From JBAXSK01 sp044358815 (GTDB lineage: Bacteria; Cyanobacteriota; Cyanobacteriia; Pseudanabaenales; Pseudanabaenaceae), in contig JBIKNH010000011.1 of the NCBI GenBank assembly GCA_044358815.1, positions 1 to 38,973 of the forward strand: DNA of 38,973 nt, in the 5' to 3' direction. The position numbers and the translations under genes were made by a program. Under the pieces are notes generated by a model. It was not told the origin of the DNA. It ran no database searches and saw only the letters and a program-made list of their open reading frames with translations. This document shows positions 1-7,530 of this stretch, in pieces; the stretch's first letter is position 1, and each line of letters starts with the position of its first letter.

Positions 1-132
1 CTAAGCTCCAACGGCTATATTGATTACCATCCAGGAAATACGGTGATTAGTCCGGGAGGTACATTTACTGATCTACATTTCCGACGTACAGACACTTTTG
101 TCCAAGACATTGCACCTGAGCTCCAATTGTAA
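1..132 (+). CDS. C-terminal end of an unknown protein (partial)
   Basis: Frame 1 is open from the first base to a TAA at 130-132 and encodes 43 residues ending DIAPELQL. The start lies outside the window. The fragment is mostly polar and beta-like, with Gly/Pro turns (YHPGNTVISPGGTF), and has no membrane segment. I recognise no family. That it is coding rests only on the open frame and plausible composition over a short stretch. Confidence 0.4.
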   Translation, partial: LSSNGYIDYHPGNTVISPGGTFTDLHFRRTDTFVQDIAPELQL

Positions 133-268
133 ATGACAGTTGCAGTTGGGATTATCTAACAACCGCGTGCACTGGATTAAGAAATATCTCTACCTATGAG
201 ACTTTGCCACGCCATCGCAATATGCAATAGTATCAAACCCATTTAGGGCAATGGCAGAATGATCAACC

Positions 269-1405
269 CTACCCACTAACCCCAACCGAAACCTGAATTA
301 CATGGCGATAATAATCCGTAATTTGGCGAGTAGCAGCTTCCCAACTCCAGCGTTCTGCTTCCAATCGGGCTTGGTTGCGTAAGGATTCAATCCCACCCCC
401 TTGAGTTTGGGCTAAAAGTTCCGCCGTTGCCGTAATTAAACCCCGCTCATCTTCCGGTTCAAATAGAAAACCGTTTCTGCCATTAGTGACAATATCTGGA
501 ATCCCACCAGAATTAGCTGCCACCACTAGACACCCCGCCGCCATAGCTTCTAGTAGGACCAGCCCCAGGGTTTCAGTACGGGACGGAAATAGAAAAGCAT
601 CGCTAGAAGCAAAAGCCGCCGCTAAATCATCTCCGCGTAAATAACCCACAAAATTAGTATGGGAACCAGCAAATAACCGCTCCAATTCACTACGATACGG
701 ACCATCTCCCACCAAAGCTAACCGACTATTAGGAATAGCTTCCAAAACTGGTAAAATTCGCTGAATCTCTTTCTCCGCTGACAAACGCCCCACATACAGT
801 AACAATGGCGCATCGGGATTACCTTGGCTCAACCGCTCTCGCATCGCCGAATTTTGGAATTTAGGATGAAACTGTACGGTATCTACGCCCCTCTGCCATA
901 AATCCAACCGTTCCACCCCATGAGAACGCAATTCCTCAACCATCGCGGTGGAAGTACAGAGATTTAGAGCCGCATTATTATGAGCGGTTTTGATTAATTC
1001 CCACATAGTTCCTTCCAAAAATCCCAAACCGTAATGGTGTAGATATTTCGGCAAATGGGTGTGATAGGAAGCAATTAAAGGAATTTTCATCAATTTGGCA
1101 TAGAACAAACCTGCCAAACCCAACACCGCCGGATTAACTACATGAATCACATCGGGAGCAAATGCTTCAAGGGCGGAACCAATGGACGGACGGGGCAAAG
1201 CCAATTTTAATTCAGGATAGAGCGGCAACGGAAAACCTGAGACCCCAAAAATGTCTGCGCCAGCATATTCCGTCAAGCCACCATCAGGACAAAATACCAA
1301 GACCTCATGACCTAACTTAACCAAATATTCGACGGTATATTTGAGTCGGGTGACAATACCATCAATTTTTGGCAAAAATGTTTCGGTAAATAAAGCGATT
1401 TTCAT
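269..1405 (-). CDS. sqdX: Sulfolipid (SQDG) synthase, glycosyltransferase family 4
   Basis: This 378-residue GT-B enzyme should transfer sulfoquinovose from UDP-sulfoquinovose to diacylglycerol, the last step of sulfolipid synthesis for thylakoid membranes. The N-terminus MKIALFTETFLPKIDGIVTR, the block GVSGFPLPLYPELKLALPRP near residues 54-73, HVVNPAVLGLAGL near 88-100 and YHTHLPKYLHHYGLG near 114-128 are the pattern I know from cyanobacterial SqdX and plant SQD2. The C-terminal Rossmann domain carries the retaining-GT EX7E motif (E278, E286) followed by AMAAG. Length is normal for the family. The partner UDP-sulfoquinovose synthase SqdB is not in this window. The gene starts with ATG and is transcribed away from nadA; its upstream side carries a four-copy 14-bp tandem repeat. 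Confidence 0.93.
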   Translation of the reverse strand: MKIALFTETFLPKIDGIVTRLKYTVEYLVKLGHEVLVFCPDGGLTEYAGADIFGVSGFPLPLYPELKLALPRPSIGSALEAFAPDVIHVVNPAVLGLAGLFYAKLMKIPLIASYHTHLPKYLHHYGLGFLEGTMWELIKTAHNNAALNLCTSTAMVEELRSHGVERLDLWQRGVDTVQFHPKFQNSAMRERLSQGNPDAPLLLYVGRLSAEKEIQRILPVLEAIPNSRLALVGDGPYRSELERLFAGSHTNFVGYLRGDDLAAAFASSDAFLFPSRTETLGLVLLEAMAAGCLVVAANSGGIPDIVTNGRNGFLFEPEDERGLITATAELLAQTQGGGIESLRNQARLEAERWSWEAATRQITDYYRHVIQVSVGVSG

Positions 1406-1428
1406 GCAAAGTTTTTGGGAACCTAATT

Positions 1429-1484
1429 TTTAAAGCCTGGTGTTTAAAGCTTGGTGTTTAAAACCTAATGTTTAAAACCTGATA
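1429..1484. repeat. 14-bp tandem repeat, 4 copies
   Basis: Four head-to-tail units begin at 1429, 1443, 1457 and 1471: TTTAAAGCCTGGTG, TTTAAAGCTTGGTG, TTTAAAACCTAATG and TTTAAAACCTGATA. The first six bases are invariant and the rest drifts. The array lies just upstream of the sqdX start codon. It is one of many similar short-period arrays in the window. Confidence 0.85.
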
Positions 1485-1726
1485 TCTAGACTTGAACTAA
1501 TTGTGGACTAATTGTGCGCACGGGTGATCAGCAGGATTTCCTAGCAGCAATAGCTAGGGTCTCAAGGCAACTCGAAATTAGCAAGTCAACCTAGGGTAAT
1601 TATTTACAGCTAATTTCACTGCTAAAGGGTCAGTGACTGCCCTACATTTTTGCATCATAACCAAAATATGTCCCCAGAAATAACCCAAATTTACCCCGAT
1701 CAGCGCTAATTTTTGGTAACTTCTAC

Positions 1727-1732
1727 TATAAT
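1727..1732 (+). promoter_or_regulatory. Possible -10 element for nadA
   Basis: A perfect TATAAT lies about 150 bp upstream of the nadA ATG. No good -35 hexamer is visible 16-19 bp upstream, so this is a suggestion only. The implied 5' leader would be roughly 140 nt. Confidence 0.3.
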
Positions 1733-1880
1733 AAGATTTAGCAAAAAGATGAATTGCACTATTAATCTTCTCGGTTCATCTGCGCCATTCGATCTTCTAG
1801 ATGCATGTCTAGATTTAATTTATCTGGTGTCCTAGCCACAGTCCTTTATCACCGCCCCCAACCTTAGAGAGTGCCGCATT

Positions 1881-2885
1881 ATGTTATTGACGCTGCCTAA
1901 AAATGCCCCTGATACTTCCGCCGCTAAAGTTGCTGCTGCGTCTTTGGCTTTAGGCGGTCGTCCCCATGACCTATTAGCGGGCATTGCCGAACTCAAACGC
2001 AAGCTCAATGCCGTGATTTTAGCCCATTACTACCAGGACCCAAACTTACAGGATGTGGCAGACTATATCGGTGATTCCTTGGGTTTGTCCCAGGAAGCCG
2101 CAAAATGTAAAGCTGATGTAATTGTCTTTTTGGGGGTGCATTTTATGGCGGAAACTGCCAAAATCCTCAATCCTGACAAGTTGGTTTTACTGCCAGATTT
2201 AGCAGCGGGTTGCTCCTTGGCGGACAGTTGCCCCCCCGATGAATTTGCGGCATTCAAGGCAAAATATCCGCAACATTTGGTGATTTCCTACATTAACTGC
2301 TCTGCTGCGATTAAAGCCATGAGCGATATTATTTGCACCAGTGCCAACGCCGTCAAAATTGTCCAGCAAATTCCCAAGGATCAGCCAATTATTTTTGCCC
2401 CTGATCGTAATTTGGGGCGTTATGTCATGGAACAGACGGGACGGCATGACATGGTGCTGTGGCAAGGGGCTTGTATGGTCCATGAAATTTTTTCCGAACG
2501 GCGCTTAGTAGAGTTGAAGTTACAAAATCCCCACGCTGCTGTGATTGCCCATCCTGAATGTGAAGCCAATGTGTTGCACCATGCGGACTTCATCGGTTCG
2601 ACCACGGCATTACTGAGCCATGTGCGCCGCGCCAGTGCTGAATCATTTATTGTGGTGACGGAGCCAGGGGTAATTCACCAAATGCAGAAAATCGCTCCCC
2701 ATAAGCAATTCATTCCGGCTCCGGCAAATAATGGTTGTGCCTGTAATGAATGTCCTTACATGCGGTTGAATACTTTGGAAAAACTCTATGATGCAATGGA
2801 GCAAAGATCCCCCGAAATTATCCTTGATGAGTCCATTCGTTTAGCCGCTCTCAAGCCAATGGAACGAATGTTGGCTATGTCTTAA
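1881..2885 (+). CDS. nadA: Quinolinate synthase A
   Basis: This 334-residue enzyme condenses iminoaspartate with dihydroxyacetone phosphate to quinolinate in de novo NAD synthesis, using an oxygen-sensitive [4Fe-4S] cluster. HYYQDPNLQDVADYIGDSL near residues 49-67 is the family's substrate region. Cluster cysteines match C111 (AAGCSLAD), C198 (GACMVH) and one of C286/C288/C291 in the NGCACNECPYMRLNTLEKL segment. Length matches NadA proteins of about 330-350 residues. The ATG start is preceded by only a weak ribosome site (AGAGTG). nadB and nadC are not adjacent, so the gene is monocistronic here or pairs with genes elsewhere. Confidence 0.96.
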   Translation: MLLTLPKNAPDTSAAKVAAASLALGGRPHDLLAGIAELKRKLNAVILAHYYQDPNLQDVADYIGDSLGLSQEAAKCKADVIVFLGVHFMAETAKILNPDKLVLLPDLAAGCSLADSCPPDEFAAFKAKYPQHLVISYINCSAAIKAMSDIICTSANAVKIVQQIPKDQPIIFAPDRNLGRYVMEQTGRHDMVLWQGACMVHEIFSERRLVELKLQNPHAAVIAHPECEANVLHHADFIGSTTALLSHVRRASAESFIVVTEPGVIHQMQKIAPHKQFIPAPANNGCACNECPYMRLNTLEKLYDAMEQRSPEIILDESIRLAALKPMERMLAMS

Positions 2886-2946
2886 ATAGTTCTTTACCAT
2901 GTCTTAAAGAGTTATTTACCAAGGCTTTACCAAGATTTAACCCTGA

Positions 2947-3363
2947 CTAATCGCTTGATTCGTGATTCGTTAAATTCTTTCTTATTAAACTACCCGTTAA
3001 ATCCCCATGAATTGCTAGCCAAATACAGACAGGCTCCTGACTGGTGGCAATCACCCGATGACGACAATGGGCAGGAATTAGTAAATAGTCCCCAGCAACT
3101 AAATCAATTACCGTGCCATCCTCAGTGTTATCTGCAACCATGAGGGTGGCATTGCCTTGGACCACCATGACCCATTCATCCCGCTCTTGGTCATACCACT
3201 GATCCGGTGGGGTGGTATGTCCAATGGAAATGATTTTCTCAATCAGAATCTGGTCAGTTTGGATAATTGGGGTAAAGGTTTCATCAACAGGTAGGGGTTG
3301 GGGCAAACAAAGTAAATTATTTAGGGGGAGCGTATCAGCAGTAGCTTTGCTTGGGGGTTCCAT
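2947..3363 (-). CDS. Small cupin-domain protein
   Basis: This 138-residue protein has a single cupin barrel after a 40-residue variable N-terminus. Cupin motif 1 reads as DQWYDQERDEWVMVVQG (about residues 58-74) and motif 2 as GDYLLIPAHCRHRV (about 91-104). In motif 1 the usual two metal-binding histidines are replaced (QWYD), while the Glu and the terminal Gly remain; motif 2 keeps histidines. This QWYDQ..DEWV form is familiar from a group of small bacterial cupins of unknown substrate. It converges with nadA, with a 61-bp gap. The biochemical role cannot be assigned. Confidence 0.8.
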   Translation of the reverse strand: MEPPSKATADTLPLNNLLCLPQPLPVDETFTPIIQTDQILIEKIISIGHTTPPDQWYDQERDEWVMVVQGNATLMVADNTEDGTVIDLVAGDYLLIPAHCRHRVIATSQEPVCIWLAIHGDLTGSLIRKNLTNHESSD

Positions 3364-3458
3364 AGAGTAAACTTCTGTTGGTGAGCATGATGGGGCATAA
3401 TAACAATATTGATGACCATTATCATTAAGAATAATTTCCTAAAATAACTTAAATTACC

Positions 3459-4970
3459 ATGAAAGATTTAATAGATATTGATCAAAGTACTGCCTCAGAT
3501 TTAGTCAGAGAAATTCAGGATGATCTTCAAAAAATAGGACTTTATGATGGGCAAGTGGATGGTATTTTCGGTAAATATACAGAGGCTGCTCTATTACAAT
3601 TTAGTAATGTTGTCAGTTTAGACAGTAATCTTGATTCTCAATCACAAGAGGTTAAGAATAAACTCCTCAGTCTGCCGGAGGTGGTGGGCGAACTATTACA
3701 AATCAATGGACAGGGAGATCGTCTGTTTCAGAAATTCTGGAATGAACAGCAATTATTAGTGAATATGGGACAGGTGAGTGATGCCCATTTAGGATTTTTG
3801 GATCGCGGGGCGAAGGGAACGCCCACCGGTACAGTCCATGATTTGCCCAATCGTAGTTTTGCGCCATCACCATTTTTTGCCCAAGCTAATCAGTTTACCC
3901 AGCGCCTCGGTCAACAACCCGATGGAATTCATGTGATCACTCACAAAGAAGTTGAAATCCTTGCTGGTTCATCGGTGCGGGTCAGGTTTCGTCCATTCCC
4001 AAACGTGGGTGCATTACCACAAATAGAAGAAGTTGGTTTAGAATTTCTGCATCCTGATATTACGGAAGCCTGTGTCGTTACAGGAACAATTATTAAAGGT
4101 CAATTACTAACCCGATGGATGGGACGTAATGCCTTACGCAATGCTCAATTTTGGAGTACAACTAAGATTATTCCTTTGCTGTACACCATCGCCGCCGCTA
4201 ATCGCAAATCTCCCAGACTACCGATTAATCAATGTTGGATTACGGATAAAGCCCGCACTGTTGCCTATAACTTTGGTGATTTAGCCTCCCGCATTTGCAC
4301 CTACGAAGAAACGAATGGCATGACTTCCAATGGTCTCTCTGCCATGTTTAAACAATTTACCACTCCCCAAAATTTGGAAGGCTGGCTCAAATCTATTACA
4401 GGCAACCAGAAATTAGTATTTCAAGGTAGATATGGCGAAGCTCCGTTTTTACCATTGCCCTATCTGATGGGTGGACCAGAGCATTCCCTGGTCCTAGAGT
4501 CTAGTACCCAACCCCATCGCGGTGAAAATCTGATCAGTGCCTATGACTTAACTAGGGTCGTAACACAAATGGCATGGCATCGCCACTTGACCCCTAGTCA
4601 ACGGTTACCTGGGGCGCAATGGCACAGTTTAGCTACCCTAGTTGAAGCGATGTCTCTCGATACTGCCCGCTATTTTGATGCGGCATTTTCCGCGCTGGGG
4701 TTGGAACGCTTCATCAGTCAGCCGGTCATCCTGTCTAAAATGGGTTTTGGTTACAGTGACCAGCGCAAACGCACCGAGTTAACCTACACTGCCTATGTGC
4801 AATTTGTAGATCATCTACAACCAATTCCTAAATGGCGTAGTGTCTGCATTAGCCTCAGGGCTTTTAAAGACCTCAAGCAGCCCAAACGGGAAGCCCTCGA
4901 AATTGATGCACGGATGGCAGCGGAAGTTACTAAAATTCTGCGGCATCTTGTTACCGAAGAATTAATCTAA
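3459..4970 (+). CDS. Peptidoglycan-binding-like domain fused to a putative SxxK serine hydrolase domain
   Basis: In this 503-residue protein, residues about 12-52 (LVREIQDDLQKIGLYDGQVD and GIFGKYTEAALLQF) match a PG_binding_1 helix bundle. The remainder looks like a beta-lactamase/DD-peptidase fold. STTK at 233-236 would be the SxxK nucleophile motif, SNG at 290-292 the SxN-like loop, and KMGFG at 427-431 the KTG strand. The spacings (57 and 194 residues) are close to those in class A beta-lactamases and low-mass penicillin-binding proteins. There is no N-terminal signal peptide or membrane segment, which is odd for a wall enzyme. The ATG start lacks a strong Shine-Dalgarno site. The fold assignment is inference from three motifs and spacing. 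Substrate and even activity are unknown. Confidence 0.6.
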   Translation: MKDLIDIDQSTASDLVREIQDDLQKIGLYDGQVDGIFGKYTEAALLQFSNVVSLDSNLDSQSQEVKNKLLSLPEVVGELLQINGQGDRLFQKFWNEQQLLVNMGQVSDAHLGFLDRGAKGTPTGTVHDLPNRSFAPSPFFAQANQFTQRLGQQPDGIHVITHKEVEILAGSSVRVRFRPFPNVGALPQIEEVGLEFLHPDITEACVVTGTIIKGQLLTRWMGRNALRNAQFWSTTKIIPLLYTIAAANRKSPRLPINQCWITDKARTVAYNFGDLASRICTYEETNGMTSNGLSAMFKQFTTPQNLEGWLKSITGNQKLVFQGRYGEAPFLPLPYLMGGPEHSLVLESSTQPHRGENLISAYDLTRVVTQMAWHRHLTPSQRLPGAQWHSLATLVEAMSLDTARYFDAAFSALGLERFISQPVILSKMGFGYSDQRKRTELTYTAYVQFVDHLQPIPKWRSVCISLRAFKDLKQPKREALEIDARMAAEVTKILRHLVTEELI

Positions 4971-5046
4971 AGCACTAATCTAAATCTCCAGAAATCTCCC
5001 ATTCTGTTTTACTACTTAAGCTTTTTACTACTTAACCTTGACTAGT

Positions 5047-5088
5047 GTAATCAAACTAACAAATTAGTTCCCTATACCTACCTAGTAT
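5047..5088 (+). promoter_or_regulatory. Candidate NtcA-activated promoter
   Basis: GTA at 5047-5049 and AAC at 5058-5060 form GTA-N8-AAC, one mismatch from the NtcA consensus GTA-N8-TAC. A TAGTAT hexamer (TAN3T) lies at 5083-5088, 22 bp downstream, the spacing typical of class II NtcA promoters. Ammonium transporters are classic NtcA targets in cyanobacteria, which supports the call, but the site is about 400 bp upstream of the start codon. Confidence 0.35.
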
Positions 5089-5202
5089 GGAACGCGAGTG
5101 GTTTCTAACTAAATTTTCCAACTAAATTGCCAAACTAGATTACCAAACTAGATTACGAATTGCGAATTATAAGCCATCGGTTGTGAGTCATTGATCATAA
5201 AT

Positions 5203-5230
5203 CGTGAATTAGAAATCATGAATTAGAAAT
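5203..5230. repeat. 14-bp tandem repeat, 2 copies
   Basis: CGTGAATTAGAAAT (5203-5216) is followed directly by CATGAATTAGAAAT (5217-5230), then a decayed third start (CATGAACT). It is part of the amt leader. Confidence 0.75.
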
Positions 5231-5374
5231 CATGAACTATTGCCTGTTAACCTACGAAGATTATTAATTTGTGATGTTTGATTTGCAGTTACTGATTCGT
5301 AATAACTGATTTACAACTACTGGTTTATGAATATTAATTCGTGATTATCAACAGCAGTTGACTTTATGATTAGT

Positions 5375-5419
5375 TTGGATGTGATTAGCTTGGATGTAAT
5401 TGGTTTGGATGTGATTGGT
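5375..5419. repeat. 15-bp tandem repeat, 3 copies
   Basis: Units at 5375, 5390 and 5405 read TTGGATGTGATTAGC, TTGGATGTAATTGGT and TTGGATGTGATTGGT, with a partial fourth (TTGGA) at 5420. The array ends about 70 bp before the amt start. Confidence 0.85.
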
Positions 5420-5492
5420 TTGGAAACTAGTTATGCCGTTAGTTTTTCGATGACTACTGATTCACCACTGGTGACAAGGAGTGAAAACATAA

Positions 5493-7025
5493 GTGTTTGA
5501 CGACAGATCCAGTAACAAATCCACTGATAAATTCTTGAATAACTTCAATAAATCCTCTGACAACAGGCAGAGGCGCTCCAAGAAATTTCCCCAATTAAGT
5601 ATGAGTTGGCGGACTTGTTTACCCTTGACCGCGATGATTGCACTGTTTTGGTCCTATGCGGCATTTGCCCAAGGTAATGTTACGCCACCACCCCCAACCC
5701 CTGAAAAACTCACTGCCGAACTGAAGGTGGGAATCGATACCCTTTGGGTCGCAGTTGCTTCATTTTTGGTTTTCTTTATGAATGCTGGATTCGCTTTGGT
5801 GGAATCTGGATTCTGTCGGCGCAAAAATGCCGTTAACATCCTGGCTAAAAACCTGATTGTTTTTGCTATTGCTACGGTGTCATTTTGGGCAATAGGATTC
5901 TCTTTGATGTTCGGCAATGGTAACGACTTTATTGGCTTTAAAGGCTTTTTCCTCAGTAATTACGTGGACAATAGCCCTGCCATCGGTGCCGCCTATCAAG
6001 GGGATTTTGCAGCCCTTAACTGGGCAGGGGTTCCCCTTGAAGGCAAATTCTTATTTCAGTTGATGTTTGCGGGTACTGCGGCAACCATTGTGTCTGGAGC
6101 AGTGGCAGAGCGGATTAAATTTGCAGCGTTTTTGCTGTTTAGCTTTTTTCTAGTGGGGATCAGCTATGGCATCACCGGACACTGGATCTGGGGCGGTGGT
6201 TGGCTCGGCAAAATGGGCTTTTTTGACTTTGCAGGTTCTACAGTGGTCCATGCTGTTGGGGGGTGGGCAGCCTTAGTAGGAGCCGCATTGTTAGGACATC
6301 GCTACGGCAGATATGATGATCGGGGACGGGTCCGCGCCATGCCAGGACACAGTATTAGTCTGTCCACCCTGGGGTGCTTAATTTTATGGTTGGGATGGTT
6401 TGGTTTCAACCCAGGTTCGACGATGGAAGCCAACCCTCGCCTAATCACTCACATTGCCTTAACCACCAATATGGGTGCAGCAACTGGTGGTTTAGCCGCA
6501 ACTATTACCGCTTGGTTATATTTGGGTAAGCCTGACCTGTCGATGATCATCAATGGTATCTTGGCGGGATTAGTTTCGGTGACTGCATCCTGCGCCTTTA
6601 TCAATATGCCTAGTGCGGCAATTATTGGGTTTGTGGCGGGGATTTTAGTCGTGTTTGCGGTGGGCATATTCGACAGTATAAAAATTGATGACCCTGTAGG
6701 TGCTACGTCAGTACACTTAGTTTGTGGAATTTGGGGCACCATTGCCCTTGGTTTGTTCAGTCAAGGCAACAAATTCGGCGCTAATCCGGCTCCAAAACTA
6801 GGTTTATTTTCTGGCGGTGGCATTGAACAAATGGTGACCCAGTTAATTGGCGTGGTGGCGGTGGGGGCTTTCACCGTAGCCGTGAGCTTCATTGCTTGGA
6901 AAATTATTGGTGTGATCACCGAGGGAATTCGGGTTTCTCCGGAGGAAGAATTTGAAGGTTTGGACATCGGTGAACACGGTATGGAAGCTTACAGTGACTT
7001 CATGCGTGAGTCTGACTTGCAGTAG
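5493..7025 (+). CDS. amt: Ammonium transporter Amt
   Basis: This 510-residue Amt/Mep/Rh channel takes up ammonium across the cytoplasmic membrane, with about 11 transmembrane helices after an N-terminal signal-like hydrophobic stretch ending AFAQ (around residues 40-60). Family blocks include FFMNAGFALVESGFCRRKNA, the first pore histidine in STVVHAVGGWAAL, WLGWFGFNPGS and the second pore histidine in TSVHLVCGIWGT. The GTG start at 5493 has AAGGAG 11 bp upstream, but it adds a 36-residue Asn/Ser/Lys-rich tail. An ATG at 5601 (MSWRTCLPL) would give a cleaner signal peptide, so the start is uncertain. A possible NtcA promoter lies upstream, and a hairpin follows the stop. No glnB/glnK gene is adjacent. 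Confidence 0.95.
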   Translation: MFDDRSSNKSTDKFLNNFNKSSDNRQRRSKKFPQLSMSWRTCLPLTAMIALFWSYAAFAQGNVTPPPPTPEKLTAELKVGIDTLWVAVASFLVFFMNAGFALVESGFCRRKNAVNILAKNLIVFAIATVSFWAIGFSLMFGNGNDFIGFKGFFLSNYVDNSPAIGAAYQGDFAALNWAGVPLEGKFLFQLMFAGTAATIVSGAVAERIKFAAFLLFSFFLVGISYGITGHWIWGGGWLGKMGFFDFAGSTVVHAVGGWAALVGAALLGHRYGRYDDRGRVRAMPGHSISLSTLGCLILWLGWFGFNPGSTMEANPRLITHIALTTNMGAATGGLAATITAWLYLGKPDLSMIINGILAGLVSVTASCAFINMPSAAIIGFVAGILVVFAVGIFDSIKIDDPVGATSVHLVCGIWGTIALGLFSQGNKFGANPAPKLGLFSGGGIEQMVTQLIGVVAVGAFTVAVSFIAWKIIGVITEGIRVSPEEEFEGLDIGEHGMEAYSDFMRESDLQ

Positions 7026-7380
7026 TTTTCCTGATTTATTGTGTTGATTTGTTTTGTTGATTTGTTTGATGGGTTAGGTTTAGTCTTTCCTAACCCTATG
7101 AACTGAATTTGTCACTGCCCCACCCCAAAAAGCAAACAAAACTCGTTCACCAAACCTAACCGAAACTAACCTCAACCAAGGCAAGTTTTAGACCAACCAC
7201 CTATGCTAAACAAAGAGGATTTGATTTGTTTGGCATGAATGTCACAGAGGAGGAATTTTCATCAGGGGAGAATTTTATGCTTTTGCGACTAGAATCTCCG
7301 ATAGAATGAGAGTCGGATTTGTTCATACAATTAACCTACTCAATTAACACAAAGTATAAAAAAACGGAGATACAGTATAA
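7026..7380. other. amt-psbI intergenic region
   Basis: This 355-bp gap starts with TTGATTTGTTT-type short repeats (7044-7070), then a hairpin (7071-7096). The rest presumably carries the psbI promoter; a TAGAAT at about 7302 is the nearest -10-like word, but no well spaced -35 is visible. No other gene is seen. Confidence 0.5.
7071..7096 (+). terminator. Hairpin after amt, possible terminator
   Basis: GGGTTAGG (7071-7078) pairs perfectly with CCTAACCC (7089-7096) around a 10-base loop, 45 bp past the amt stop. No T-run follows, so it may stabilise the mRNA 3' end rather than terminate by itself. Confidence 0.45.
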
Positions 7381-7497
7381 ATGCTTACCCTAAAGGTTGT
7401 GGTTTACGTCACAGTAATATTCTTTGTTAGTCTTTTTGTGTTTGGCTTCCTCAACAGCGATCCCTCCCGTAACCCTGGCAACAAGGACCTAGAATAG
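7381..7497 (+). CDS. psbI: Photosystem II reaction centre protein I
   Basis: This 38-residue open frame begins MLTLKVVVYVTVIFFVSLFV and ends DPSRNPGNKDLE. This is the near-invariant PsbI sequence: a single transmembrane helix at residues 5-24, then the SDPSRNPG and KDLE tail. PsbI binds beside D1 in the photosystem II core and helps early assembly. GGAG at 7366-7369 is a ribosome site 11 bp before the ATG. The next gene, an ABC exporter, begins 33 bp downstream on the same strand, so the two may share a transcript. Confidence 0.96.
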   Translation: MLTLKVVVYVTVIFFVSLFVFGFLNSDPSRNPGNKDLE

Positions 7498-7530
7498 TAA
7501 TAACTAGTTGTCTATATAGGAAAAATATCA

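Larger units (their letters stand above)
1406..1880. other. sqdX-nadA divergent intergenic region
   Basis: This 475-bp gap lies between two divergent genes and must carry both promoters. It begins with a 14-bp tandem repeat (1429-1484), then a doubled ACTAATTGTG (around 1497-1516). A TATAAT hexamer is present at 1727-1732. No open frame of note is seen. Confidence 0.6.
4971..5492. other. Repeat-rich leader upstream of amt
   Basis: This 522-bp gap is AT-rich and has no open frame. It holds an NtcA-like promoter (5047-5088) and at least three unrelated short tandem arrays: 13-bp units near 5130-5156, 14-bp units at 5203-5230 and 15-bp units at 5375-5419. If the NtcA-like promoter is used, the amt mRNA would have a leader of about 400 nt made largely of repeats. 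Confidence 0.6.

Noticed and set aside
1716..1726. NtcA-like GTA...TAC pair upstream of nadA
   Set aside because: The spacing between GTA and TAC is 5 bases instead of 8.
1429..5419. CRISPR array suspected from repeated short units
   Set aside because: Units are directly adjacent without spacers, only 13-15 bp long and different at each locus; no cas genes occur in the window.
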